From contig URGF01000049.1 in the NCBI GenBank assembly GCA_900547285.1, positions 1-12,704 on the forward strand: 12,704 nt of DNA. The letters run 5' to 3'. This DNA is from an uncultured Collinsella sp. Its GTDB lineage: Bacteria; Actinomycetota; Coriobacteriia; Coriobacteriales; Coriobacteriaceae. A program made the translations under genes and the position numbers. Below are positions 1-6,160 of the stretch, piece by piece (positions within the stretch are counted from its first letter, which is position 1; every line of letters starts with the position of its first letter). The notes below the pieces were generated by a model. It did not search any database and was not told where the DNA came from. It saw only the letters and a program-made list of their open reading frames with translations.

Positions 1-13
1 TGACTGCTAGAAG

Positions 14-48
14 ACCGCCGTGAGGGAAGGCAACTTCCTCGCGGCGGT
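14..48. terminator. Hairpin downstream of the first LuxR gene
   Basis: ACCGCC (14-19) pairs with GGCGGT (43-48), and the inner GAGG/GAAG side pairs imperfectly with CTTCCTC around a GCAA loop. It lies about 55 bp beyond the stop codon of the minus-strand regulator. Neither strand has a good T-run after it, so it may be an mRNA end structure rather than an intrinsic terminator. It could equally serve a gene to the left of the window. Confidence 0.4.
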
Positions 49-101
49 TGGCGTTCGCCCAGATAAAATCTGCCAAAATAAACCTGTCCCTTTTTGGTAG
101 G

Positions 102-1067
102 TTATCGCTTCCAAAAGTGGAGGATCAGGGTCGTACGGTTTTGCTGCTCGGTTTTGACCAGGATATTGTGGATGTGGGTCTTGACGGTGCCCACGGCAAG
201 GAAGAGCTCGTCAGCGATCTCTTGGTTCGATTTGCCCAGTACGACCAGACGCATAACTTCGGTCTCACGGTTGGAGAGCTTGTAGGCGTTGCGATAGAAG
301 GGCATCTGCTCTTCGATGTGTCGATCAAGATCGCTGACGTTCTTTTCCTCGGGCGCCTCCTGCATGCGAATCGAAAGCACGTGATAGGCGTAGATAATGA
401 GCAGAATCGCAAAGTAGCACGCAAAGATGTTCTCGCTAAAGTTGCGCTCGGACAGGTACAGCTGCAGCCAAGAGGGTGCCAGGCTCATGGGAACAACAAG
501 GATGTTGTAGAAATCCTCGGCAACGATGCACCCGACCAGAATGGCGCCGATAATGAGGTGCTTTCGTTGATTGTTGACGCGCGCCTTAAGCTCGACCTGC
601 GTGCTTTTATGCGCCGTCCAAAAGATATACAGTCCCACAAATACAAGGAATACCTGACGCATCGTGTAGTAGAGCCATTGATGTATGGGGCCGTAGGGGA
701 CAGCGACAATGATCAGCAGCTCGCTCAGGAAGAACGTTGCGACGGGAATAACAAACTGCTTTTTTGAATGTTTGTCGAGCAAGTCCATGGCAATGAGCCA
801 GATAAAAGCTTGTGAAGCGGTCGCCACAAGGGTCCGCAACACAGGCATGGTAATTGAGTAATAGTCGCTGGCTGGAAAACTCTGGTTTTGCAACGTGTAT
901 TCAAAAAAGAAGATCTCGGTCATCTCGATGGCATAGCAAATAAAAACGCCGCTGCCATAGATAAAGAAGCGTCGACGAGACGAGGCATAGGCGGCAAGCG
1001 AAAGCACTGCCGTCACAATACAGATCACGAGTATCGCTAGGGTATAGAAGAACATCAGGGTGTTCAT
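102..1067 (-). CDS. Membrane-bound LuxR-family transcriptional regulator
   Basis: A 321-residue protein with an N-terminal half of about six or seven hydrophobic segments (residues 5-230) and a cytosolic LuxR/GerE helix-turn-helix at about 264-318 (LSNRETEVMRLV, then NQEIADEL and VGTVKTHIHNI). It has no response-regulator receiver domain, so it is read as a one-component membrane sensor whose ligand is unknown. An upstream in-frame ATG at 1082 exists. The start at 1067 is preferred because the N-terminus then aligns without gaps with the second LuxR protein of this window (Tyr8-Thr9 coincide). Ribosome-binding sites are weak for both starts. The two proteins share AEDxY (about 183-187) and YLSERNxSEN (204-213), which suggests a common sensor fold. 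It is divergent from the agmatine cluster and is the obvious candidate regulator of it, by inference. Membrane LuxR regulators of this architecture are a known Coriobacteriia expansion. Confidence 0.88.
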   Translation of the reverse strand: MNTLMFFYTLAILVICIVTAVLSLAAYASSRRRFFIYGSGVFICYAIEMTEIFFFEYTLQNQSFPASDYYSITMPVLRTLVATASQAFIWLIAMDLLDKHSKKQFVIPVATFFLSELLIIVAVPYGPIHQWLYYTMRQVFLVFVGLYIFWTAHKSTQVELKARVNNQRKHLIIGAILVGCIVAEDFYNILVVPMSLAPSWLQLYLSERNFSENIFACYFAILLIIYAYHVLSIRMQEAPEEKNVSDLDRHIEEQMPFYRNAYKLSNRETEVMRLVVLGKSNQEIADELFLAVGTVKTHIHNILVKTEQQNRTTLILHFWKR

Positions 1068-1396
1068 CTGCCACCGTCCCATCTCATTTCATCTATGGCC
1101 GAGCCCTGTATACCTTGTGGGATATAGACGTCTCAACCCTTCGTTCCATTGCGGATTAGGCGCCGAGATACAGCATAGCCGTATACCGTTCGCGGTTCTA
1201 GATAGTAAACCCCCTGCAAGCTGGCTACCTGCGGGTTTATATTGGTTTAGAGGCGGTGTAACTCCGTGAACGGTCTTTAATCCCGAATAAACTAGGTAAA
1301 AATTGCATACGGGTGAATGATGGTCTTGTCAACACGAGGCGTGATGTTCGAGCGCCTCATAGCAATAGTCGGCACGACCGGCGGAAAGGAATCGAC
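1068..1396. promoter_or_regulatory. Divergent regulatory region of LuxR gene and ptcA
   Basis: This 329-bp gap must hold promoters for both directions. It contains an inverted repeat TAAACCC (1206-1212) / GGGTTTA (1233-1239) with a 20-bp spacer, a further GTTTA at 1245-1249, and TTAATC(1277)...AATAAAC(1286-1292)...GGTAAAAA(1295-1302). It also has a 5'-leader hairpin GAGGCG (1336-1341) / CGCCTC (1353-1358). Closely similar elements recur upstream of the amidohydrolase. I could not fix convincing -35/-10 pairs by eye. Confidence 0.55.
1226..1240. promoter_or_regulatory. 15-bp sequence shared with amidohydrolase promoter region
   Basis: TACCTGCGGGTTTAT here is the exact reverse complement of ATAAACCCGCAGGTA at 8988-9002. 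Both copies are intergenic, one about 157 bp before ptcA and one about 220 bp before the amidohydrolase. This is a candidate operator for one or both LuxR regulators; that assignment is inference. Confidence 0.5.
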
Positions 1397-2470
1397 ATGG
1401 CGCTGCCTAAGGATTTCATCGACACCAACGACTTCACCAAAGAGCAGATCCTGGCTATCGAGGATCTTGGCCTGGCAATGAAGAAGGCCATCAAGGTTGA
1501 CGGTTATTATCCGCACCTGCTCCGCAACCAGAGCCTTGGCATGATCTTCCAGCAGGTTTCCACCCGCACCCGTCTTTCCTTCGAGACCGCCATGTGCGAC
1601 CTCGGCGGCCACGCTCAGTTCTATGGCCCTGGCACCATTCAGCTCGGTGGCCACGAGTCCCTGGGCGACACCGCTCGCGTCATGGGCGACCTGCTCGACA
1701 TCATGATGGCTCGCGTTGACCGTCACAAGGACGTCGTCGGCCTCGCCAAGGGTTCCGCTGTGCCCGTCATCAATGGCATGTCCGAGTTCAACCATCCCAC
1801 GCAGGAGATGGGCGACCTCATGACCATGCTCGAGAACCTCCCCGAGGGCAAGAAGATCGAGGACTGCACCCTGGCCTTCATCGGCGACGCCACCCAGGTC
1901 TGCGTCTCCCTCATGTTCATCGCCTCCAAGGTCGGCATGAAGTTTGTCCAGTTTGGACCCAAGGGCCACCAGATCCCCGACGGCGGCCTGCACGTTGGCA
2001 CCGTTGAGGAGCGCGCCGAGTTCGGCAAGCAGATGATGGCCATCGCCGAGGAGAACTGCAAGGTCTCCGGCGGCTCCGTCGTCATCTCCGACGACATCGA
2101 GTGCATCAAGGGCGCCGACTTCATCTACACCGACGTGTGGTATGGCCTGTACGACGAGGAGGTCTCGGGCGAGAACTACATGGACGTGTTCTACCCCAAG
2201 TATCAGGTCACCATGGACATGATGAACTTCGCCGGCCCCAACTCCAAGTTCATGCACTGCCTGCCGGCCACCCGCAACGAGGAGGTCGTCGACGAGGTCA
2301 TGGACGATCCCGAGCGCTCACTGTGCTGGGTCGAGGCCGAGAACCGCAAGCACTCCATCCGTGCTCTCCTTGCCGCCCTGGGCAAGCGCACCCCGCTCAA
2401 CGACGAGGGTGTCGAGTACTCCGCCAAGGCTGAGCTCCACGCCGCTCTCGAAGCTCTCGAGCAGCTCTAA
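1397..2470 (+). CDS. ptcA: Putrescine carbamoyltransferase
   Basis: The protein is predicted to convert N-carbamoylputrescine and phosphate to putrescine and carbamoyl phosphate, the second step of the agmatine deiminase pathway, in the cytosol. It has 357 residues, close to the enterococcal enzyme. The carbamoyl-phosphate site STRTR is at 55-59, HPTQE at 133-137 and HCLP at 287-290. FVGDATQV-like and YTDVWYGLY segments resemble putrescine rather than ornithine carbamoyltransferase, and the extended helical C-terminus (about 330-357) is typical of the former. The frame stays open to 1313, but the start at 1397 is chosen because GGAAAGGA (1383-1390) lies 6 nt before it and family similarity begins there. 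It is first in the plus-strand cluster ptcA-aguD-aguA. Codon choice is strongly biased to C-ending codons, suggesting high expression. Ornithine carbamoyltransferase is the main alternative and is unlikely in this context. Also called aguB. Confidence 0.93.
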   Translation: MALPKDFIDTNDFTKEQILAIEDLGLAMKKAIKVDGYYPHLLRNQSLGMIFQQVSTRTRLSFETAMCDLGGHAQFYGPGTIQLGGHESLGDTARVMGDLLDIMMARVDRHKDVVGLAKGSAVPVINGMSEFNHPTQEMGDLMTMLENLPEGKKIEDCTLAFIGDATQVCVSLMFIASKVGMKFVQFGPKGHQIPDGGLHVGTVEERAEFGKQMMAIAEENCKVSGGSVVISDDIECIKGADFIYTDVWYGLYDEEVSGENYMDVFYPKYQVTMDMMNFAGPNSKFMHCLPATRNEEVVDEVMDDPERSLCWVEAENRKHSIRALLAALGKRTPLNDEGVEYSAKAELHAALEALEQL

Positions 2471-2496
2471 GCCTCAAGGCTTCTAAAAGCACGTTT

Positions 2497-2572
2497 GCGG
2501 GCGGCGGATGCTCGTCTCCTGTCGCCCGCTCACCGAGGCCCAAGCAATTGCCTTAATACCTTAGGGCCTCGG
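2497..2572 (+). other. Two hairpins between ptcA and the permease
   Basis: The first stem pairs GCGGGCG (2497-2503) with CGCCCGC (2523-2529). The second is a perfect 9-bp stem CCGAGGCCC (2533-2541) / GGGCCTCGG (2564-2572), extended inward by AAG/CTT past a bulged A. No T-run follows either one. They therefore look like mRNA processing or stability elements, or partial attenuation points, that could set the ptcA to permease ratio, rather than a full terminator. Confidence 0.5.
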
Positions 2573-2603
2573 ATCTGTCCAAGACTGAGCGAAGGAGCTC
2601 ATC

Positions 2604-4043
2604 ATGAGCGACGGAAAGAAAAAGCTTTCCTTCTTGACGGTCATTTCGACCATCATCTGCGTCGTCTTCGTTTGCGAGGCCGCCGCTCCTGCTGCTGCCA
2701 TTGGCAACCAGCAGTTCTTCTGGTGGATCTTCCTGATCCTGACCTTCCTGCTTCCCTACGGCATGGTTGTCGCCGAGCTCGGTACCACCTATGACGGCGA
2801 GGGCGGCATTTACGACTGGGTACGCGATGGCCTGGGCGACAAATGGGGCGCCCGCATCTCGTATTACTACTGGGTCAACTACCCGCTGTGGATTGCCTCG
2901 CTGGCTACCATGTTCCCCGACATTTTGGGCATGGTCTTTGGCGTTGAGTTCAACTTGATCGCCAAGATGGGTATCGATCTTGCCTTTGTGTGGATCGTCT
3001 ACCTCATGGGCCGCTCCAAGGCGGCCGACTCCGAGTGGGTCCTTAACGGTGGCGCCATCATCAAGGTCGCCGTCGCCGTTATCGTTGGCGCTTTGGGCAT
3101 TTGGTATGCCATGGAGAACGGTTTTGCGAACGACATGTCCGCTGCCACCTTCCTGCCCGAGCTCACCAACACCAACGCTCTCGGTTACCTGTCGATCATC
3201 ATCTTTAACTTCATGGGCTTCGAGGTCATCTGCACCATGACCGATGACATGGCCGATCCCGCTCGCGATATTCCCAAGGCTATCATCGTCGGTGGCCTGT
3301 CCATCGCCGTGATCTACCTGTTCGCTGGCTTTGGCATCGGCGCTGCTGTGCCGGCCGATTCCATCGACCCCGACTACGGCATGATTTATGCAGTCCAGAC
3401 CATGGTGGGCGACTCCATGATCTTTAAGGTCATCTGCATTGCCTTCCTGATCACCCTGTTCGCCAACATGGCTGCTTGGTCCTTCGGCGTTAACTCCGTT
3501 GCTCGCTACGCTGCCGAGCACGGCAACATGCCCAAGGTCTTTGCTTCGATGATCTCTGATGACGACATGCCCAACGGTGCCAACCTGGTCAACGCCATCG
3601 TTGCCTCCCTGGTGCTGTGCCTGCAGCTTGTTCCTATCGACGCCATCTCCAACGGCGTTTTCTGGATGCTCTTTGGCACCTCCGTCGTCTTCCTGCTGCT
3701 CACCTACATCCCGATGTTCCCGGCGTTCCTCAACCTTCGTAAGAACGACCCGAACCGTGAGCGCATCTTCACGTTCCCGTTTAAGGGCGCCATGATGAAG
3801 GTTATGCTGGCCATCCCCTGCATCGAGCTGATCCTGGCCATCGTTGCAACGCTGGTGCCGCTCTCTGCCGCTGAAATTGGCGACAAGCTCCCGATGATCG
3901 TTATCTTCATCGTGCTTCTGCTCATCGGCGAGGTTGTCCGCGTCGTCAGCGCCAAGGGCCGCGAGACCGAGTACAAGGGCCTCACTCCCGAGCTGGCAGC
4001 TCAGCGTCTCGCTGAGGAGGCCGCCGAGGCCGAGGAGAACTAG
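2604..4043 (+). CDS. aguD: APC-family permease, probable agmatine/putrescine antiporter
   Basis: A 479-residue integral membrane protein of the amino acid-polyamine-organocation family, with about 12 hydrophobic segments. Conserved pieces are AAAPAAAIG in the broken TM1 (about 26-34), VVAELG...GGIYDWV (55-73), and FNFMGFEVIC followed by DPARDIPKAI (201-227). The C-terminus is an acidic Glu/Ala tail. AAGGAG (2592-2597) sits 6 nt before the ATG. In known AgDI clusters this slot holds AguD, which exchanges external agmatine for internal putrescine without net energy cost. Substrate here is assigned from position between ptcA and aguA, not from a diagnostic residue; a glutamate/GABA-type antiporter is the nearest alternative. 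It is a close paralogue of the permease at 6150-7559. Like its neighbours, it uses highly biased codons. The stop codon overlaps the left arm of a palindromic repeat (4042-4126). Confidence 0.85.
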   Translation: MSDGKKKLSFLTVISTIICVVFVCEAAAPAAAIGNQQFFWWIFLILTFLLPYGMVVAELGTTYDGEGGIYDWVRDGLGDKWGARISYYYWVNYPLWIASLATMFPDILGMVFGVEFNLIAKMGIDLAFVWIVYLMGRSKAADSEWVLNGGAIIKVAVAVIVGALGIWYAMENGFANDMSAATFLPELTNTNALGYLSIIIFNFMGFEVICTMTDDMADPARDIPKAIIVGGLSIAVIYLFAGFGIGAAVPADSIDPDYGMIYAVQTMVGDSMIFKVICIAFLITLFANMAAWSFGVNSVARYAAEHGNMPKVFASMISDDDMPNGANLVNAIVASLVLCLQLVPIDAISNGVFWMLFGTSVVFLLLTYIPMFPAFLNLRKNDPNRERIFTFPFKGAMMKVMLAIPCIELILAIVATLVPLSAAEIGDKLPMIVIFIVLLLIGEVVRVVSAKGRETEYKGLTPELAAQRLAEEAAEAEEN

Positions 4044-4126
4044 AGCACCCGGTTCTGGGGCTCCAACCCTCCTTGCGTACCAACGTGCGCTTCGTCGGGC
4101 TTGTCGCTCCCGACTCCGGGCACTCT
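4042..4126. repeat. 85-bp palindromic intergenic repeat, copy 1
   Basis: Outer arms AGAGCACCCGG (4042-4052) and CCGGGCACTCT (4116-4126) pair with a two-base mismatch. The centre is a hairpin GCGTAC (4075-4080) / GTGCGC (4085-4090) with loop CAAC. Copy 2 at 5624-5709 has the same length, the same centre GCGTACCAA-GT-CGCTTCG and the same outer layout. The left arm includes the last bases of the permease gene. It resembles a REP/BIME-type element; no family name is known to me. Confidence 0.55.
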
Positions 4127-4408
4127 AGCCTCTTCGGAGACGTGCCCAAGCGACAGGTTTGCTAACCATTCCCCGGGGTGGGTGTGAGCGATAGCTCCGG
4201 TAACCACCGCCCGCCCCAATCTCTTCCGTATCCTTCGTGCGTTTTGTCTCCGCGCACTTGGTTACGTCGTCGCTTGCCGGTGCGACTCCGTGAAAACCGG
4301 CGCCGGGCGCCCCGACCTTTGCCGGGGAACGGGCGCCTACCATCTCTTGGTTTTAGGCTGCGGGTAACCCGCCCGCAGCAAGCGATCGTTCGATTTGGAG
4401 GAAATCTT
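4044..4408 (+). promoter_or_regulatory. Structured 365-nt leader of aguA
   Basis: No gene is seen in this gap. After the palindromic repeat come nested pairings. An outer stem joins CGGAG (4135-4139) to CTCCG (4286-4290) and CAAGCGAC (4147-4154) to GTCGCTTG (4269-4276). Inside are GGTT/AACC (4156-4159/4164-4167), GAGC/GCTC (4186-4189/4194-4197) and GTAACCA (4200-4206) / TGGTTAC (4259-4265) enclosing GTGCG (4237-4241) / CGCAC (4253-4257). Downstream stems are CCCCG (4310-4314) / CGGGG (4323-4327) and GCTGCGGG (4357-4364) / CCCGCAGC (4372-4379), about 18 nt before the aguA ribosome-binding site. I recognise no known riboswitch class. Confidence 0.5.
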
Positions 4409-5610
4409 ATGCGTACGATCACCGAGTCCGAGTCCACCCCCAAGGCCGACGGCTTCTTTATGCCCGCTGAGTTCGCCCCGCAGGATCGCGTGTGGATGGG
4501 TTGGCCCCACCGCACCGACACCTGGGCCCACGGCGCCAAGCCGGCTCAGAAGCAGTATGCCGCCATCGCCCGCGCCATCGCCGAGTTCACCCCGGTTACC
4601 ATGTGCGCCAACCAGGTCGACTATGCCAACTGCAAGGCCGTCTTCGAGGAGGACGAGAACGTCACCGTCATCGAGATGACCACCGACGACGCCTGGTTCC
4701 GCGACACCGCCGCCACCTACGTCATCAACGGCAAGGGTGAGAAGCGCGCCAACCACTGGCACTTCAACGCCTACGGCGGTCTCGTCGACGGCCTCTATTT
4801 CCCGTGGGACAAGGACGAGCAGATTGCCCTTAAGATGGCTGAGCTTTCCGGCTGCCGTCGCTACCGTCCCGACGACATGATCCTCGAGGGCGGCTCCATC
4901 ACCGTCGACGGCGAGGGCACCCTTGTCGTGACCGACCAGTGCCTGCTTTCCCCGGGCCGCACCTGCTCTGCGGTGCTCGAGGAGGAAGAGGATCCCGAGT
5001 CCATCTGGCCCAAGTTCAAGAAGAAGTTTGAGCCCTGGAGCGAGGAGCTTCGCGCCTATATGGACGAGCACCTCAAGGATTACCTGGGTGTCGAGAAGGT
5101 CATCTGGGTCAAGGAGGGCATCGACCCCGAGGAGACCAACGGCCACATCGACGACGTCGCCACGTTCATCGCCCCGGGCGTCATGGCCTGCATCTGGACC
5201 GACGATCCCGAGTATCCGTTCTACGAGCAGTGCCACGCTGCCTACGAGACCCTCTCCAACGCCGTTGACGCCAAGGGCCGCAAGATGAAGGTCTACAAGC
5301 TCTGCATGCCCGTGAACCCGCTGTTCATGGACCAGGCTTCCTGCGACACCATCGACGCCGACGAGAACGCCGAGCCCCCCCCGACGAGCCGCTGATCGCC
5401 TCTTACATGAACTACCTGGTCACCAACCACGGCGTTATCGTCCCGCAGTACGGCGACGAGAACGACCAGCTGGCCGTTGACACGCTCCAGAAGATCTACG
5501 ACGAGGTCTGGGGCGAGGGCGTCTACAAGTGCGTCGGCGTTCAGTCCGAGCAGGTCGTCTTCGGCGGCGGCAATATCCACTGCATTACGCAGCAGGAGCC
5601 GTCCGCGTAA
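4409..5610 (+). pseudogene. aguA: Agmatine deiminase, frameshifted before catalytic Cys
   Basis: The intact enzyme hydrolyses agmatine to N-carbamoylputrescine and ammonia. GGAGGA (4397-4402) lies 6 nt before the chosen ATG; an open frame back to 4178 has no family similarity. As read, the frame stops at 5395 (328 residues). The rest, from codon GAC 5383 to the stop at 5610, is one frame back. The switch falls in a C8 run (5375-5382), where nine C would join both parts into 400 residues. Part one has WMGWPHR (29-35), DDAWFRD (93-99), ILEGG (158-162) and NGHIDD (244-249, catalytic His). Part two has GGGNIHC with the nucleophilic Cys (residue 392 when joined). The product is about 35 residues longer than the enterococcal enzyme, mainly from an acidic insertion near 186-212. 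The usual RDxGPxF reads RDTAATY. Causes could be an assembly error, a mutation, phase variation or -1 slippage; the coding parts show no other decay. Confidence 0.9.
5375..5382 (+). other. C8 homopolymer at the aguA frame switch
   Basis: GAG is followed by eight C and then GACGAGCC. The upstream frame reads E-P-P-P-T-S-R-stop. The -1 frame reads P-D-E-P-L-I-A-S-Y and runs into the conserved C-terminal part of agmatine deiminase. A tract of identical bases permits slipping of polymerase, ribosome or basecaller. Confidence 0.85.
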
Positions 5611-5623
5611 TTGTCTGTCTTCC

Positions 5624-5709
5624 CGAGGCACCCCATCTCGCCGCTCAAACCGTCGCTCGCGTACCAAAGTACGCTTCGCTCCTCTTTCGCGGCGACCTGG
5701 GGCACCTCG
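5624..5709. repeat. 86-bp palindromic intergenic repeat, copy 2
   Basis: Arms CGAGGCACCCCA (5624-5635) and TGGGGCACCTCG (5698-5709) pair except at the central CA. The core hairpin is GCGTAC (5659-5664) / GTACGC (5669-5674) with loop CAAA. It begins 13 bp after the aguA stop. It matches copy 1 (4042-4126) in length, core and arm layout, with CTCMAACC before the core in both. Confidence 0.55.
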
Positions 5710-5801
5710 AAAACCCAGCCGATCAATCGGACAATCGGCGAATCGAACCATCTTGGGGCATTGATGGTCGGCTTGCCCGATGTCTTGGTCGGTTGGGTTT
5801 T
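5710..5801. repeat. Long imperfect hairpin abutting repeat copy 2
   Basis: AAAACCCAGCCGATC (5710-5724) pairs with GGTCGGTTGGGTTTT (5787-5801) with two mismatches. Inner segments ending in ACCATC and starting with GATGGT close around a loop near 5755-5762. The right arm runs into TTTTCTTT, so this could terminate transcription. The A-rich left arm makes it terminator-like on the minus strand as well. Confidence 0.5.
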
Positions 5802-5805
5802 CTTT

Positions 5806-5841
5806 GGGCACTCCGTTGCCTCCACTTCGGAGTGCCCTTTT
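5806..5841 (+). terminator. Intrinsic terminator after the agmatine cluster
   Basis: A perfect 10-bp stem GGGCACTCCG (5806-5815) / CGGAGTGCCC (5828-5837), with a 12-nt loop, is followed by TTTTCCTT. This separates the ptcA-aguD-aguA unit from the second permease. Confidence 0.8.
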
Positions 5842-5853
5842 CCTTGATTGAGT

Positions 5854-5922
5854 ACGCGTCTGGCCTGGGATTTTTTGCGGGTTAGGCCAATTGTTCGCTT
5901 GAATTTCCCAGGTCAGACGCGT
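5854..5922. repeat. 17-bp-arm inverted repeat
   Basis: The 17-bp arms at 5854-5870 and 5906-5922 match at 16 of 17 positions (ACGCGTCTG-x-CCTGGGA). The 35-nt interior starts with six T. No gene lies inside. It could be an operator, a remnant of a small mobile element or a further member of the local palindrome set. Confidence 0.55.
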
Positions 5923-5977
5923 CTTCAATTGCCGAAAGTTATCGGTCGTGAACGCGGCCGTTTTGATCGGAGTATCT

Positions 5978-6160
5978 ATGTACCAGCGTATCGTTATCTA
6001 CACGCGTCTGTTCCGCGAGCGTTGGTCCAACAACTGCATCCTCTCCTCTCTCTGGGATGGCACCTGCACCGGTGACGCGGCCTGCAACCCTACCTTGGGC
6101 TGCGCCTTCGGTACAGATGCCATCCTTTTTGCTGTAGGGGGAGCGCGCCATGGCAGGTAA
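5978..6160 (+). CDS. Possible Arg-rich leader peptide, 60 codons
   Basis: A short frame starts MYQRIVIYTRLFRERW, with CGGAG (5968-5972) 5 nt before its ATG, and ends 11 bp inside the permease start. It has four Arg in its first 15 residues and four Cys (20, 30, 36, 42). The back half is encoded by the terminator-like hairpin described at 6035-6130, so its composition may be forced by RNA structure. I recognise no family. It could be a leader peptide for attenuation, or chance; only the position and ribosome-binding site support it. Confidence 0.25.
   Translation: MYQRIVIYTRLFRERWSNNCILSSLWDGTCTGDAACNPTLGCAFGTDAILFAVGGARHGR
6035..6130 (+). promoter_or_regulatory. Attenuator-like leader of the second permease
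   Basis: GGATGGCA (6055-6062) pairs with TGCCATCC (6118-6125), which is followed by five T, and the inside can fold further (ACCG/CGGT). The same left arm can instead pair with TGCATCC (6035-6041), an almost exact copy of the terminator's right arm. These mutually exclusive terminator and antiterminator pairings lie 20 nt before the permease start codon. The controlling signal is not visible. Confidence 0.5.

Larger units (their letters stand above)
5611..6149. other. 539-bp gap packed with inverted repeats, no certain gene
   Basis: In order it holds a palindromic repeat (5624-5709), a long imperfect hairpin (5710-5801), a T-tailed terminator (5806-5841), a 17-bp-arm inverted repeat (5854-5922), a small hairpin with four T (5943-5964) and an attenuator-like leader of the next permease (about 5978-6130). 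A promoter for the second permease should lie after 5841. I could not assign it with confidence. Confidence 0.6.

Noticed and set aside
61..120. Separate terminator CCAAAA...TTTTGG near 75-98
   Set aside because: The stem is short and A/T-only; the G+C-rich hairpin at 14-48 is the better candidate.
1292..2257. 321-codon open frame on the minus strand across ptcA
   Set aside because: It is opposite a clearly conserved enzyme and has shadow-like composition (Val/Asp/His-rich), with no ribosome-binding site or family similarity.
4270..4340. Cobalamin riboswitch in the aguA leader
   Set aside because: GCCGGTGCGAC...GTGAAAACCGG looked B12-like, but the B12 box and the order of conserved segments are missing.
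4178..4408. N-terminal extension of the aguA frame
   Set aside because: The extra 77 codons lie in the structured leader, are Arg/Pro-rich and resemble no deiminase; the strong GGAGGA site marks the later start.
4337..5236. 299-codon minus-strand frame across aguA
   Set aside because: It is a shadow of a conserved enzyme with a repetitive Val/Gly/Asp/Leu composition.
5930..6130. T-box riboswitch before the second permease
   Set aside because: TGGCACC in the terminator arm resembles the T-box core, but I cannot find a convincing stem I, AGAGAG motif or specifier loop. A covariance-model search would settle it.
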